A stretch of 64,000 nt of DNA, from NCBI GenBank assembly GCA_033851265.1, contig JAWWOW010000016.1, forward strand, positions 62,001 through 126,000, given 5' to 3'. This document shows positions 41,364 to 50,490 of the stretch, in pieces. This stretch comes from JAWWOW01 sp033851265. Its GTDB lineage: Bacteria; Actinomycetota; Actinomycetes; JAWWOW01. Positions within the stretch are counted from its first letter, which is position 1, and each line of letters opens with the position of its first letter. The notes beneath the pieces were generated by a model. The model saw nothing but the letters and a program-made list of their open reading frames with translations. It made no database searches and was not told the origin of the DNA. The translations under genes were made by a program, and so were the position numbers.

Positions 41364-43946
41364 ATGCTCGAGCGCGAGGATTCCCTTGGTGCGTTGCTGC
41401 GCTACGCCCAAGACGCTCGCCGTGGAAAGGGCCGCTTCGTCCTCCTCGCCGGCGAGGCCGGGATCGGCAAGACGACGCTTCTCAATGCGCTTCATCGCCA
41501 CCTCGACGACGTCCGATGGTTGGAGGGTGCCTGCGACGGCGCCTTCACCCCCCAGCCCCTCGGCCCGCTCTTCGACATAGCCGTCCAGGTCGGCGGGCCG
41601 CTCAGGGCAGCCTGCCGCGAGCACCTCGTGCGTGAACGGTTGTTCCGCCTGCTGCTCGATGAACTGACGGATGGCTCGGGCTTGACAGTCGTCGTCGTCG
41701 AGGACGTGCACTGGGCGGATGAGTCGACGCTCGACCTGCTGCGGTTCCTCGGTCGGCGTAGCGCCAGCGCTCGGGCGCTGATCGTCGCTACCTTCCGCGA
41801 CGAGAGCCTGGCCGCGGACCCACAGTTGCGTACAACGGTGGGCGAGCTCACTGCCCTGCGCTCTACCGAGCGCATCACCTTGCCGAGGTTGTCCCCCGAG
41901 GCTGTCGAGGAACTGGCCGCGGGAAGTGGCATCGAGGCGAGTGAGCTGTACCTGCTCACGGGCGGCAATCCGTTCTACGCCACCCAGGTCGTCGAAGCCG
42001 GCGGAGTGGAGATGGCGGGGTCAGCAACCGATGCGGTGCTCGCCCGCTTGACTCCACTCTCACGTGACGCACGTCATCTTCTCGACGCGGCCGCCGTCAT
42101 CGGCAATAGCGTCGAGCTCAGCCTCCTGCGCGAGGTCACGGGAGGCGCGCCCGACGCGATCGATGAGTGCCTCGCGACGGGCACGCTCGTCTCAGCACCG
42201 GAAGGCTTGCGTTTCCGGCACGAGATCGCGCGGGTGGCCATCGAAAGCACACTGCCGACGCACCGGGGTGCCGACATCCACGGTCGGGTACTCGACGCCC
42301 TGCGCCGGTCCGCCTGTGATGACGATGCACGGTTGGCGCACCACGCGGAAGGGGCGCTTGACCGGACTGCCGTCCTGGAGCACGCCCCTAGAGCGGCGCG
42401 CCGCGCCGCCGCGTTGGCGGCACATCGGGAGGCAGCCGCGCAGTACGAGCGGGCCCTGCGCTTCGCCCGCGGCCTGGAGCCGGCAGCACTTGCCGAGCTG
42501 TACGACGGGCTCGCGTCGGAAGACGCGTTGATCGACCGCTGGGAGCGGGCCGCTGAAGCCGGGGAAGCGGCGCTCTCGCTGTGGCGCGAGGTCGGAGACC
42601 CGGTTCGCACCGGCAACACACTGCGCGGCCAAGCGCGAACGATGTGGCGTCTCTGCAAGCACGACAAGGCAAAAGCCGCTGCCGAGGAGGCGCTGGCGGT
42701 CCTCGAACCGCTCCCACCCAGCACCGAACTTGCCTGGACCTACGCCACGCTCGCCAACATATGCAGCACGAGCGACCCCACGCGAGCGGTTGCCCTGGCT
42801 CGCCAGGCGCAAGACATAGCCAAGCGGATGGGCGCGAGCGATGCCCTCACGGACGGGCTGATCACCGAAGGATTCGCCCTGTGGAACGCAGACAAGGACG
42901 GGGTGCCGCATCTACGTCGCGCCCTCGACCTGGCCATTAACGCGGGCGACGAAGGCCTCGTCGGTCGCGCGTACGCCAACCTCCACCTGATGTTCTCCGA
43001 CGAGCGGCGGTTCGCCGAGTCGGAGCGCTACTTCGTCGAAGGCCTCAGGTACGCCGAGGCACACGACATCGGCACGTACTCGACCTGCCTGCACGCGGTT
43101 CACACCGCAGTGCTGGACCGAACAGGTCAGTGGGAACGCTGCGAGACGCTGGCCGTCGACGTCATCGAGCGCCGCTACATCTCACCGATCAACCGGATCG
43201 CACCGCTCCTCGCGTTGGGTCGCGTCCAGGCCCGACGTGGAAACACCGAGGCCGCGCGTGGCTTGATCGACGAGGCGTTGAACAGCGTCGATGGGGGTCA
43301 CGACTTCCACATCGAGGCACTGCTGAGCTCCGTTGAGGCGGCCTGGTTGGCCGGCGACGACGAGCTTGCCGTCGGCACGATGCCGGCACTGCTCGAGCTC
43401 GTGCCGTCGACCCTCAGCTGGTACCGGGGAGCGGCAGCAGTCTGGGCGCGGCGGCTGGGCGTCGCCGCGCCCGACCTGATGGTCGGCGCAGGCCCCTACG
43501 CCTTGGAGCTGAGGGGCGACTGGGCTGGTGCCGCGGCCTCGTGGCTTGAGTTTGGATGTCAATATGACGCGGGTCTCGCCCTGGTCGACTCGGACGACGA
43601 AGACGGTCTGCGCGAGGCGATCCGGTTGTTCACGCAGCTAGACGCGGCCGCTTCGGTGGCGATCGCGCAGACAAAGATGCGACAGCTCGGCATCAAGGCG
43701 ATCCCGCGGGGGCCGCGCCCAGCCACGCAGGCCAACGAGTTCGGCTTGACCGCGCGCGAGCGAGAAGTGCTCCGTCTGCTCTGTGACCGGCTGACGAACG
43801 GCGAAATCGCTGAGCGCCTCTTCATCGCGCAGAGGACGGTCGACCATCATGTCTCCGCCCTACTGGGGAAGATGGGTGTCAAGTCCCGCCGCGAAGCAGC
43901 CCAGGTCGCAGCCGAGTCGTTGCGCTTCGAGGACGCCACAGGTTGA
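41364..43946 (+). CDS. LuxR-family (LAL-type) regulator with AAA ATPase and TPR region
   Basis: An 860-residue regulator. Walker A is LLAGEAGIGKTTLLNAL and Walker B is LTVVVVEDVHWADESTLDLLRF. A helical TPR-like region (~400-740) follows. The C-terminal LuxR helix-turn-helix reads LTAREREVLRLLCDRLTNGEIAERLFIAQRTVDHHVSALLGKMGV. LAL proteins activate transcription after ATP and ligand binding. ATG 41364 or GTG 41358 begins the conserved MLEREDSLGALL. It is divergent from the propeller-FAD oxidase gene, its most likely target. An integrase remnant follows immediately. Confidence 0.92.
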   Translation: MLEREDSLGALLRYAQDARRGKGRFVLLAGEAGIGKTTLLNALHRHLDDVRWLEGACDGAFTPQPLGPLFDIAVQVGGPLRAACREHLVRERLFRLLLDELTDGSGLTVVVVEDVHWADESTLDLLRFLGRRSASARALIVATFRDESLAADPQLRTTVGELTALRSTERITLPRLSPEAVEELAAGSGIEASELYLLTGGNPFYATQVVEAGGVEMAGSATDAVLARLTPLSRDARHLLDAAAVIGNSVELSLLREVTGGAPDAIDECLATGTLVSAPEGLRFRHEIARVAIESTLPTHRGADIHGRVLDALRRSACDDDARLAHHAEGALDRTAVLEHAPRAARRAAALAAHREAAAQYERALRFARGLEPAALAELYDGLASEDALIDRWERAAEAGEAALSLWREVGDPVRTGNTLRGQARTMWRLCKHDKAKAAAEEALAVLEPLPPSTELAWTYATLANICSTSDPTRAVALARQAQDIAKRMGASDALTDGLITEGFALWNADKDGVPHLRRALDLAINAGDEGLVGRAYANLHLMFSDERRFAESERYFVEGLRYAEAHDIGTYSTCLHAVHTAVLDRTGQWERCETLAVDVIERRYISPINRIAPLLALGRVQARRGNTEAARGLIDEALNSVDGGHDFHIEALLSSVEAAWLAGDDELAVGTMPALLELVPSTLSWYRGAAAVWARRLGVAAPDLMVGAGPYALELRGDWAGAAASWLEFGCQYDAGLALVDSDDEDGLREAIRLFTQLDAAASVAIAQTKMRQLGIKAIPRGPRPATQANEFGLTAREREVLRLLCDRLTNGEIAERLFIAQRTVDHHVSALLGKMGVKSRREAAQVAAESLRFEDATG

Positions 43947-43960
43947 GGCTTCTGAGGGTC

Positions 43961-44127
43961 CTCGCTGCGGCACGCGCACGCATCCCGGCTCCTGGCCGGT
44001 GGCGCGGAACTTCAGTAGTGAAGGAACGCCGGGGTCACCGCAGCATCACCACGACGGAGAAATACCTTCACACCCTGCCCGGAGCCGACGAGACCGCACT
44101 CGCCGCACTTGACCGGATCCGTGCGAC
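43961..44127 (+). pseudogene. tyrosine recombinase (phage integrase) C-terminal remnant
   Basis: The stretch reads LRHAHASRLLAGGAELQ, then after a one-base shift VVKERRGHRSITTTEKYLHT and LPGADETALAALDRIR. These are the HxxR box, the GH motif and the catalytic Tyr of a tyrosine recombinase. Upstream sequence is missing and a base is lost near 44015 (CAGTAG for an expected CAGGTA). It marks a past integration event at the left edge of the accessory region. Confidence 0.88.
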
Positions 44128-44425
44128 CCCCGCAACTAGACCACGACGAACAGTGCGGCGTCAGGTCAGGGCGCCAGCCCCAGCGCAGCGGCGCACCATG
44201 CCCGGACTCGATGCCGCGTTGAATTTGTGCAACCAGCCCCATGGCCTGGTTGCCGAGTCCTCCGACACGCACCTTGTCGATGCACCGCACGTCATGCCCG
44301 TTGTAGACCCGCGTCGACGAAGAGTCGGGCCATCTCACCGACGTGATCGCGGGCCGCCGTCGGTGACGGCAGTTGTGTAACAAGCAGCGCCAGTGCCTTG
44401 GCCTCGCTATTTGATTGCCGGTCTG
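44128..44425. other. 298-bp gap, no gene supported
   Basis: Short frames on both strands have no recognisable product or ribosome binding site. It may contain further decayed mobile-element sequence; nothing specific is identified. Confidence 0.5.
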
Positions 44426-44758
44426 TTACAGCCGCCACGCAACATAGTCAACCAAGCGTCTCTGCACGTGCGACGAACCACGCACACGCCTCGGTCCTGG
44501 CCCGCTTGTGGCAGCAGCTACAGCACTCGAAAACAATTGCGGGAATGCGGCGCCAAGGACGGCTACCTGTAGGGCGCTGGAGGTGTCTGTATCGAAGAGC
44601 AGAACACCCAAACCGAGACCAGTCGCAAGCAGTGAGGCCACGAATTCACGAACGGAAGGGTTTGTGTTAGAGCGCAGAGCAGCAATGACGCGCATGATCT
44701 CTGGTATGGCCGCACCGGCGATGCCCAATAGGGCGGTTACGGTACTACTGCGATCCAT
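44426..44758 (-). CDS. small two-helix membrane protein coupled to CHAT protein
   Basis: A 110-residue protein beginning MDRSSTVTALLGIAGAAIPE. Two hydrophobic segments are visible, STVTALLGIAGAAIPEIMRVI and FVASLLATGLGLGVLLFDT, then an amphipathic ALQVAVLGAAFPQLFSSAVAAAT and a basic tail. ATG 44758 lies seven bases after the CHAT stop, so both are co-expressed. The size and topology suit a membrane-acting effector or holin-like protein, which is inference. No homologue is recognised. Confidence 0.7.
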   Translation of the reverse strand: MDRSSTVTALLGIAGAAIPEIMRVIAALRSNTNPSVREFVASLLATGLGLGVLLFDTDTSSALQVAVLGAAFPQLFSSAVAAATSGPGPRRVRGSSHVQRRLVDYVAWRL

Positions 44759-44765
44759 CGATGTC

Positions 44766-47700
44766 TCATCTCCCGTGGTAGAGAAGTGCCGCCCAGTAGT
44801 ACGGATGCGCAAAAGGCTTTTGCGGCCGCGTCCAGCGCTCTAACGTTGAGATCAGTCCGCGAACCTGTGTTAGATCGCGCTCGGGCGTTCGCAGCTCGGT
44901 ATTGCGGAGAAACGCTCGGAGTTGTGCTGCGTCCATTCCGCGGAGCCAAAACACGGCCGCACGCAGTGCTTCCGTGGGATGCCCTGCGTAGGCGGGTAAG
45001 TTCGCGTAGAACTGCTGCACTACGGTCGCTGTCGCAGCGTCGTCGATTGGCCAGAGTGCCGTGATGACACCGCTTGCGCCCAAATTCAAGAAGGCTGCCG
45101 CAAGTCCGCGTGCTTCTTCCTGGTTGACAAGTTCTGCCCGGCCACTCGTGCAAGCCGCAGCAAGAACCAACCCGATTTGTGGGCGGCCATCCGCCGCATG
45201 CTCCAAGTCTGTGACCGAAACGCTTCCGTCGCTAAGTTGGAGCACAGCCCCAGTCTCGACCGACCAACTCGCGTGGCACGCGATGTGTAGATCACAGGGC
45301 ACGTCGAGATTGCGAAATAAGAATGCTCGTGTGGCCGCCGGACCAAACACCGCGTGTGCATTGCCTTCGTATGCCTCGACTGCCGAGATCACTTCCGCCC
45401 GCGCGCCACGAAGGGGCGGTCCACCGGTCTGCGGGTCAGCGAGTGCGACAAGCGTTCGTTCCTGAGCAGGAGGCTCAGAGAGCGCATCAAAGACTGCCGA
45501 CGGAAGAAATCGCACCGGCATCAGGTCAAGTAGCGTCGTCTCGCCTTGTCCCACTTCCACGGGCGCAGCATGCAGAGGGAACATTGCGAGATTCCCGGCA
45601 GTGACAAGAGCAACGCGGCTCGCCCCCCCGCGATGCAATGCCACGGCAACGGGCTGCATGAGCAGACTCAGGATCGGCAGTGCCCGATCAAGCAGCTTCA
45701 TGACATCGTCGGCATCTGTCGCGAGCAACAATCCCTGCCCTAGCCATTCGGGATGGTCCGGGTACATGCCGGTCGTCAACTGCGCAACGACAGCGCTGGT
45801 CAAGTCCGACGTTACGATTTCTGCATCGGCTGGCTCGGGTCCCACGACTACGAGAGCGACGCTGCCCCAAATTGCAGTGATCAGAAACACGAACGGCTCG
45901 ATAGGTGTCGCTCGTGCGCAGAGTGTCCGCATTGGTGTTCGAAGTAGGAATCTCGCGAATCCAGCCTCCCTGATGCGCCCCACACATTCGTGCAGGGCCA
46001 TCCGTGCTTGACTGACGTCGCCTTCGTCGGCGGCACTCTGCAACCGTGATCGAGTAGCGACATACTCGTCCGCCAAATCTGCACGGTGCGACCGGAGAGC
46101 GGCGAGTTCGGCCGCCTGTTGTCGCGCTGTGTTGCCTAGGCGTCGGCAACGACCGTTCTCCACTAGCTCGACAGCTGAGGCGGCGTCACCTGAACGGGCC
46201 GCGCAGTATGCCGCCCAGCGGTAGACGTTCTGGTACGTGGCTTCAGCGCTCGTAGGGTTGGGACTCTCCCGCGCAGGATCTTGTACCAGTAGGGCCTCGT
46301 GAGCATCTGCGGCCCGTTGAAATCGAAGGCTGGCTTCGTCCCAGGTGCCGTTGTCGGCATACGAAAGCCCTGCCGCAAATGCGGCACGCCGGAAAAGTTG
46401 AGGATCATCGATCTCGTCAGCGGCCTTGACTGCCTCGTCGTACAACGAAGCCGCCTGCGGCCTCAGCTCGTCGACATCCCAGGCTAGATCCGCCCACAGC
46501 AGATAGTCGTGAACGTTGGCGCCACCCGGCCGCGTGCGCACTGCGAACAAGACCAAGTCGAGCGCGCGCTTCCTGTTGTCATCGGCGGACGGCTGATCGT
46601 CTCCGACCGCCTCATGTACCTCCGGCGCACTATCCGCCGTCGCCTTCAACAAATCGGCCAGATCCTTCGCGGTCTGGGCTGACAACGCCGGGTCCCGCTC
46701 AGCCCGGTTGACCAAGTCAAGGGCACTTGTTAGATCTTCTGTCGCCGCGGTCAACCACTGCAGATCCTGCGTTCGCTCCCAAAGCATTCGTCGTGCAGTA
46801 CCACGATTCACATACGTGTAAGCGAGGTCAATGGGATCACCACGCTCCAAACGATGGGAAAGGGCGAGGTCAAGCTTCGTCATTGCTTCCTCGACAAGCG
46901 CAGTTCCTTGTCGATACGCCTGCAACCGGGTTAGGCAAATGCCATGGTTTGTTCGTACGAGTGCCGCCTGATCGCCGTCCTGCGGCTCAGTGAAGGCAAC
47001 ATCGAGCACGCGAAACAACTCATCTGCCTCTTGTAGGCGAACTTCTGGATCCCGGAGGTTGCCAGTCGCCAATAGACCGGCGCGGTCGCTCATCATGGAC
47101 AGCCTGATGTCACGACCGGATGCGGCGGCCTCAGCCGTTTCGGCCGTGGCAGCCGTTCGTTCTGCGGCGTGTTCGCCCTGTGAAAGGACCTCAAGGATCC
47201 TCTCAACTTCAGTTCGAGTCCGCGGCCGTCGCTCTAAGAGCGCGGTACTCAACAAGCGCGAGTAGAACGCGATGTGCGCAGGATCGTCGTTGAATTGTGC
47301 GTGACGGAGCCGGACTTCAAGTTGTTCGACGTCATCAACTTCGGGAGCCTCGGTGCTGTTGAGTCGCCCAGTCTGCAATAGAGCGTTCGCGACTGAACCC
47401 ACGGTTCGCATGAGGTTTCCATGGGCCCGCTCAAGTTCATCGGATCCCCCGGTGGCGACGGCTGTCAGCAAACCCCTTACAGCCTCGCGAACGACTTCAG
47501 CGCCTTCGTACCGGTCATCGAGGGCGGCTATTGCCTCTTCAAGCATTTCTGGGTTGTGCCAATCAAACTGCGTGCTGTGCAACTCCTGTCGAAGATCATC
47601 AAACGTGAAGCATTCCGTAAGCCGGTCCAGCGCCTCGTGCGCCAAGGTCCGGACGAACCACCACCCAACCGCTTGAGTCAAATAACTCAACTGTGGGTCT

Positions 47701-48125
47701 GTTACGGGTCGACCGGACTCTGCGGCGGCTTCCATCGCCTCTTCAAGCGCTGAAGAAGTGACCCCTGAGACTTCCTTCCACGTCAGCGGCAATACGCGAG
47801 CAAACGGCGAGATCTGCCGGTCCTTAGCCTCGATCAACACTTCGGCTGCCGCCACCAGCCACGCCCTATCCTGCGTCGCCGGTGCTTCGTCTTCATCCCG
47901 CAGGATGATCCAGGGGGCAAACTGGCACCAGTCCAAAACAACAACACGCTGCGAGTGGGGGTGTGCTTCGCCACACAGCGTGCAAGTCGCGTACTGGTAG
48001 TGATCTAAAGGTGTGGGTTCGGCGGTAGCGTTAACGAGGAGCCAGGCCACATGCTCGGTGAGGCGCCCGCAACGCGCGCACGACACGAGAAGTGTGCGGG
48101 AAAGGGATCCCGGGCTGGTGACCAT
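44766..48125 (-). CDS. CHAT-domain caspase-like protease with TPR region and zinc ribbon
   Basis: A 1119-residue protein. Residues ~15-60 have paired Cys (CARCGRLTEH, CTLCGEAH) forming a zinc ribbon. A long helical TPR-like region spans ~150-750. The C-terminal CHAT domain (~820-1119) has the catalytic His in LHIACHASWS (~950) and Cys in LVLAAACTSGRAE (~988), followed by ASGVITALWPIDDAATA. CHAT proteases act in caspase-like cell-death defence (for example Craspase TPR-CHAT). Base composition looks less GC-rich than neighbouring core genes, consistent with transfer. No signal peptide. Confidence 0.92.
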   Translation of the reverse strand: MVTSPGSLSRTLLVSCARCGRLTEHVAWLLVNATAEPTPLDHYQYATCTLCGEAHPHSQRVVVLDWCQFAPWIILRDEDEAPATQDRAWLVAAAEVLIEAKDRQISPFARVLPLTWKEVSGVTSSALEEAMEAAAESGRPVTDPQLSYLTQAVGWWFVRTLAHEALDRLTECFTFDDLRQELHSTQFDWHNPEMLEEAIAALDDRYEGAEVVREAVRGLLTAVATGGSDELERAHGNLMRTVGSVANALLQTGRLNSTEAPEVDDVEQLEVRLRHAQFNDDPAHIAFYSRLLSTALLERRPRTRTEVERILEVLSQGEHAAERTAATAETAEAAASGRDIRLSMMSDRAGLLATGNLRDPEVRLQEADELFRVLDVAFTEPQDGDQAALVRTNHGICLTRLQAYRQGTALVEEAMTKLDLALSHRLERGDPIDLAYTYVNRGTARRMLWERTQDLQWLTAATEDLTSALDLVNRAERDPALSAQTAKDLADLLKATADSAPEVHEAVGDDQPSADDNRKRALDLVLFAVRTRPGGANVHDYLLWADLAWDVDELRPQAASLYDEAVKAADEIDDPQLFRRAAFAAGLSYADNGTWDEASLRFQRAADAHEALLVQDPARESPNPTSAEATYQNVYRWAAYCAARSGDAASAVELVENGRCRRLGNTARQQAAELAALRSHRADLADEYVATRSRLQSAADEGDVSQARMALHECVGRIREAGFARFLLRTPMRTLCARATPIEPFVFLITAIWGSVALVVVGPEPADAEIVTSDLTSAVVAQLTTGMYPDHPEWLGQGLLLATDADDVMKLLDRALPILSLLMQPVAVALHRGGASRVALVTAGNLAMFPLHAAPVEVGQGETTLLDLMPVRFLPSAVFDALSEPPAQERTLVALADPQTGGPPLRGARAEVISAVEAYEGNAHAVFGPAATRAFLFRNLDVPCDLHIACHASWSVETGAVLQLSDGSVSVTDLEHAADGRPQIGLVLAAACTSGRAELVNQEEARGLAAAFLNLGASGVITALWPIDDAATATVVQQFYANLPAYAGHPTEALRAAVFWLRGMDAAQLRAFLRNTELRTPERDLTQVRGLISTLERWTRPQKPFAHPYYWAALLYHGR

Positions 48126-48184
48126 GGAGAAAGCATTCCGAAGGCGTCGGCAATTGGCACCAAAACCTCGATATTCGGAGCTCT

Positions 48185-49024
48185 CTACACCGCAGACGCA
48201 GCGCCAACGCGATCCCCGGGCATCCGGGCAAGGTGTCGTTCAGGCAATTTGACAACTAGCGGAGCGTGATCGCTTAAGCCCTCCTCGGCGAAAGACGTCA
48301 GCGCCGTGCAGTCGGTGACGTCGTCCACCAACACGCGGCTCATGAAGATGTGATCGAGTTGGTAGAAGCCGTTTCCCGTACGAAACCAGGTTCTTGGCTC
48401 CGGCGGGCGAGGATCGGTGTTCTCATGCAGCCGGTCGAAGGTTTCCACCCAGTCACGGGCGGCCAACCGCTCGCACCACCGGTCGTGCCATCCAGGGTCG
48501 GACGATCGCTGACTCAGGAGACGTGATGAGTTCCAGTCACCTCCGACGATCAGCGGTGCATCCCCGGCAAGCCGGCTCAGCTCGAGAACCGCGAGCTCTT
48601 GCTTCCAGACATTCCCTTCCGGCTTCAGGGATGAGAAATCGGACGGTTCGAGCTCGATGTCATGGACCCAGTGGGCTGCGCCGCCGATGGTGGCGTGCAC
48701 GCTGGCAACCAGGGTTTCGGCGCCGCAAACTTCCACCCAGGCAGCGGTGATGTACATGCCGAATCTCTCGAGCACCGAATGCGGTTCGACTGTGACCGGT
48801 CGGCAGGCTCGATCGGCGCGAATCAAAATCGCCGTCCCCCAGTTGGGGGTTCGGTCGACGACGTTCAGGTATCCGGCCGCGAGGACATCACGCGGTGGGT
48901 GGGCCTCCTGAACCAGCACGATGTCGGCGGCGAGTGCAAGCAGGCGGTCCCAGGCTGTGTCGTGTGTGCGTCTGAATGGGCTGTTGGCCCAGGCGCAGCC
49001 CATGTTTGAGGTCACGAGTTTCAT
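48185..49024 (-). CDS. endonuclease/exonuclease/phosphatase-family nuclease
   Basis: A 279-residue Mg-dependent EEP-fold enzyme. All signature sites are present: KLVTSNMGCAW (Asn), IVLVQEAHPP (metal Glu), LIVGGDWNSSR (Asp/Asn), FYQLDHIFMS and LSDHAPLVV (catalytic Asp/His). Start ATG 49024 is followed by this first motif; the open frame upstream overlaps the preceding gene. It lies between the CHAT gene and three small coupled genes on the same strand. The family includes DNases, RNases and phosphatases, so the substrate is unknown. Confidence 0.9.
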   Translation of the reverse strand: MKLVTSNMGCAWANSPFRRTHDTAWDRLLALAADIVLVQEAHPPRDVLAAGYLNVVDRTPNWGTAILIRADRACRPVTVEPHSVLERFGMYITAAWVEVCGAETLVASVHATIGGAAHWVHDIELEPSDFSSLKPEGNVWKQELAVLELSRLAGDAPLIVGGDWNSSRLLSQRSSDPGWHDRWCERLAARDWVETFDRLHENTDPRPPEPRTWFRTGNGFYQLDHIFMSRVLVDDVTDCTALTSFAEEGLSDHAPLVVKLPERHLARMPGDRVGAASAV

Positions 49025-49055
49025 TGGTGGCCGCCTTTCAGGTGGCTGGTGGGCT

Positions 49056-49469
49056 TCACCACGTGAAGCCGCAGGCGCTGCATTTCTCCAACGGGTTGAC
49101 TTGGTCGATGACGCAGCCACCGAGCGCGACCTCTCCGCGGCGTGCCTTCGCGGCGAGATCAGGGCCGGGCATCCCGTAAGCGATGTCGATGGCTGTGCTC
49201 CCAAAGCAGTGTGGACAGCGCCCATCGATCCACTCCGCTGACGCGGGACGGGCTGCGGTGTAGCCGGTGTCCAGCCGGGCCAGCGCGGCCCACGCGTCTT
49301 CCCCTTCGTATCCGGGCGCGCCGCCTCTAGTCCGCGCCTCGACCAGCTGCTGCCACGGTTCGGTCGCCTCATCAGTGAGAAGCCGCCCGTCGGGCAGACG
49401 CACCATCCGCGCGAACACGGCACCCGATCGCGGATCGATGTACTCGAGGGCCTGCCATCTAACGGCCAT
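49056..49469 (-). CDS. zinc-ribbon protein of unknown function
   Basis: A 137-residue protein starting MAVRWQALEYIDPRSGAVFARMV. The C-terminal half has a zinc-ribbon pattern, GRCPHCFGSTAIDIAYG and EKCSACGFTW. The ATG overlaps the end of the upstream gene by 11 bases, so translation is coupled. The WQALEYIDP start and WPxxWQQLVE segment are unfamiliar. Probably nucleic-acid or protein binding. Confidence 0.75.
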   Translation of the reverse strand: MAVRWQALEYIDPRSGAVFARMVRLPDGRLLTDEATEPWQQLVEARTRGGAPGYEGEDAWAALARLDTGYTAARPASAEWIDGRCPHCFGSTAIDIAYGMPGPDLAAKARRGEVALGGCVIDQVNPLEKCSACGFTW

Positions 49470-50022
49470 CAGATTCCCCCGGCACGTAGTCCATCCCCAG
49501 GTCCATATCCGCCCAGGACAACCGATGCGGGTTGTCCCACGCGGGCTCCGGTGACAGCGCCCACCACGACACCCAGGTGTTGTAGGACCAGCGCCCCGTG
49601 GCGGGACCCGTGTGGTACAGCACGGAGCCGAACCGACTCAGCTCACCGAGGGTCCGCGCTAGATACGCGGAGGCCGTGTACTTCTTGGCCGCAATCGCGG
49701 TGTGCCCGTACCGCTTCACAAGCGAGGCGAACTCATCTGGTTGACGAGAGGCGTAGGCGTGTTCGACGACGCCGTACTCGACCCAGCGTCCGGCGTACTG
49801 CTTGAGCGCTGCCGGCAGTTCGACGTCGAGTCCGAGCTCGGCGGCCAGGCCACTTATGGCTCCCAGATCAGGCCGCGGCGGGTACGTCACCCAGCGATAC
49901 GGACCGGCGGTGGGATGACCGGTGGTCCGCGCGCACAGGTACTCGAGGGCACCCTCGTCTCCCGTCGGCTTTCCGTGGATGCCCTCATCGGCGTGGAAGT
50001 GGCAGACCCGCAAACTCGTCAT
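49459..50022 (-). CDS. hypothetical protein, accessory type
   Basis: A 187-residue soluble protein. It begins MTSLRVCHFHADEGIHGK with His/Cys-rich residues, and ends in an aromatic-rich region (WSYNTWVSWWALSPEPAW). An alpha/beta middle contains VKRYGHTAIAAKKYTASAYLARTLGEL. No family is recognised. It begins three bases after the preceding stop and overlaps the zinc-ribbon gene, so these three genes form an operon. Confidence 0.75.
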   Translation of the reverse strand: MTSLRVCHFHADEGIHGKPTGDEGALEYLCARTTGHPTAGPYRWVTYPPRPDLGAISGLAAELGLDVELPAALKQYAGRWVEYGVVEHAYASRQPDEFASLVKRYGHTAIAAKKYTASAYLARTLGELSRFGSVLYHTGPATGRWSYNTWVSWWALSPEPAWDNPHRLSWADMDLGMDYVPGESDGR

Positions 50023-50025
50023 CGT

Positions 50026-50490
50026 CTAATTCCCCGACGACTTGGACTCTCGAGCCTTGCGGAACACGGCCGCGACGTCGGCTTCCATCCAGTAGCGAGC
50101 CGGTTCCCCGACAGGGCCGTCTTTGTACGTGACCGGTAGCCACCGGCCGACGGCGGCGGAGTGCCGCTTCGGCCAGGCCAGAACGCCGGCGACCCCGTAC
50201 TTTCCATTCGGGATATGGAGCTCGTGAGCGAGCTGCTCGCCGTTGAACTTCTGGTCCGCGGGAGCGTCCATCAGCTTGCTGAAGAGGGCCCGCGCCCGGT
50301 CGCTCAGCTTCTCCCAGACAGCTTTGGCGAGTGCCAGGTCGTCCTCGGTGTTCGACCACTGCACCGGCTTCGTCGAGCTCGGGGCCTCGTCAGCCGTACC
50401 CGCCAACCACCGGCCGAACATCTCGTAGAAGTCCGGCACCCGCTCCCCCGGTACCAGCACCTTGACCTCAACCATCGTGCTCTCGCTCAT
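50026..50490 (-). CDS. hypothetical protein (resembles DUF6416)
   Basis: A 154-residue protein: MVEVKVLVPGERVPDFYEMFGRWLAG, then a helical segment AKAVWEKLSDRARALFSKLMDAPADQKFNGEQLAHELHIP that looks like a winged helix, and a C-terminal EPARYWMEADVAAVFRKAR. The arrangement recalls actinobacterial DUF6416 proteins. ATG 50490 has GGGAGG upstream. It heads the three-gene minus-strand operon and is divergent from the + strand defence-like operon, so it might act as its regulator. Confidence 0.7.
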   Translation of the reverse strand: MSESTMVEVKVLVPGERVPDFYEMFGRWLAGTADEAPSSTKPVQWSNTEDDLALAKAVWEKLSDRARALFSKLMDAPADQKFNGEQLAHELHIPNGKYGVAGVLAWPKRHSAAVGRWLPVTYKDGPVGEPARYWMEADVAAVFRKARESKSSGN

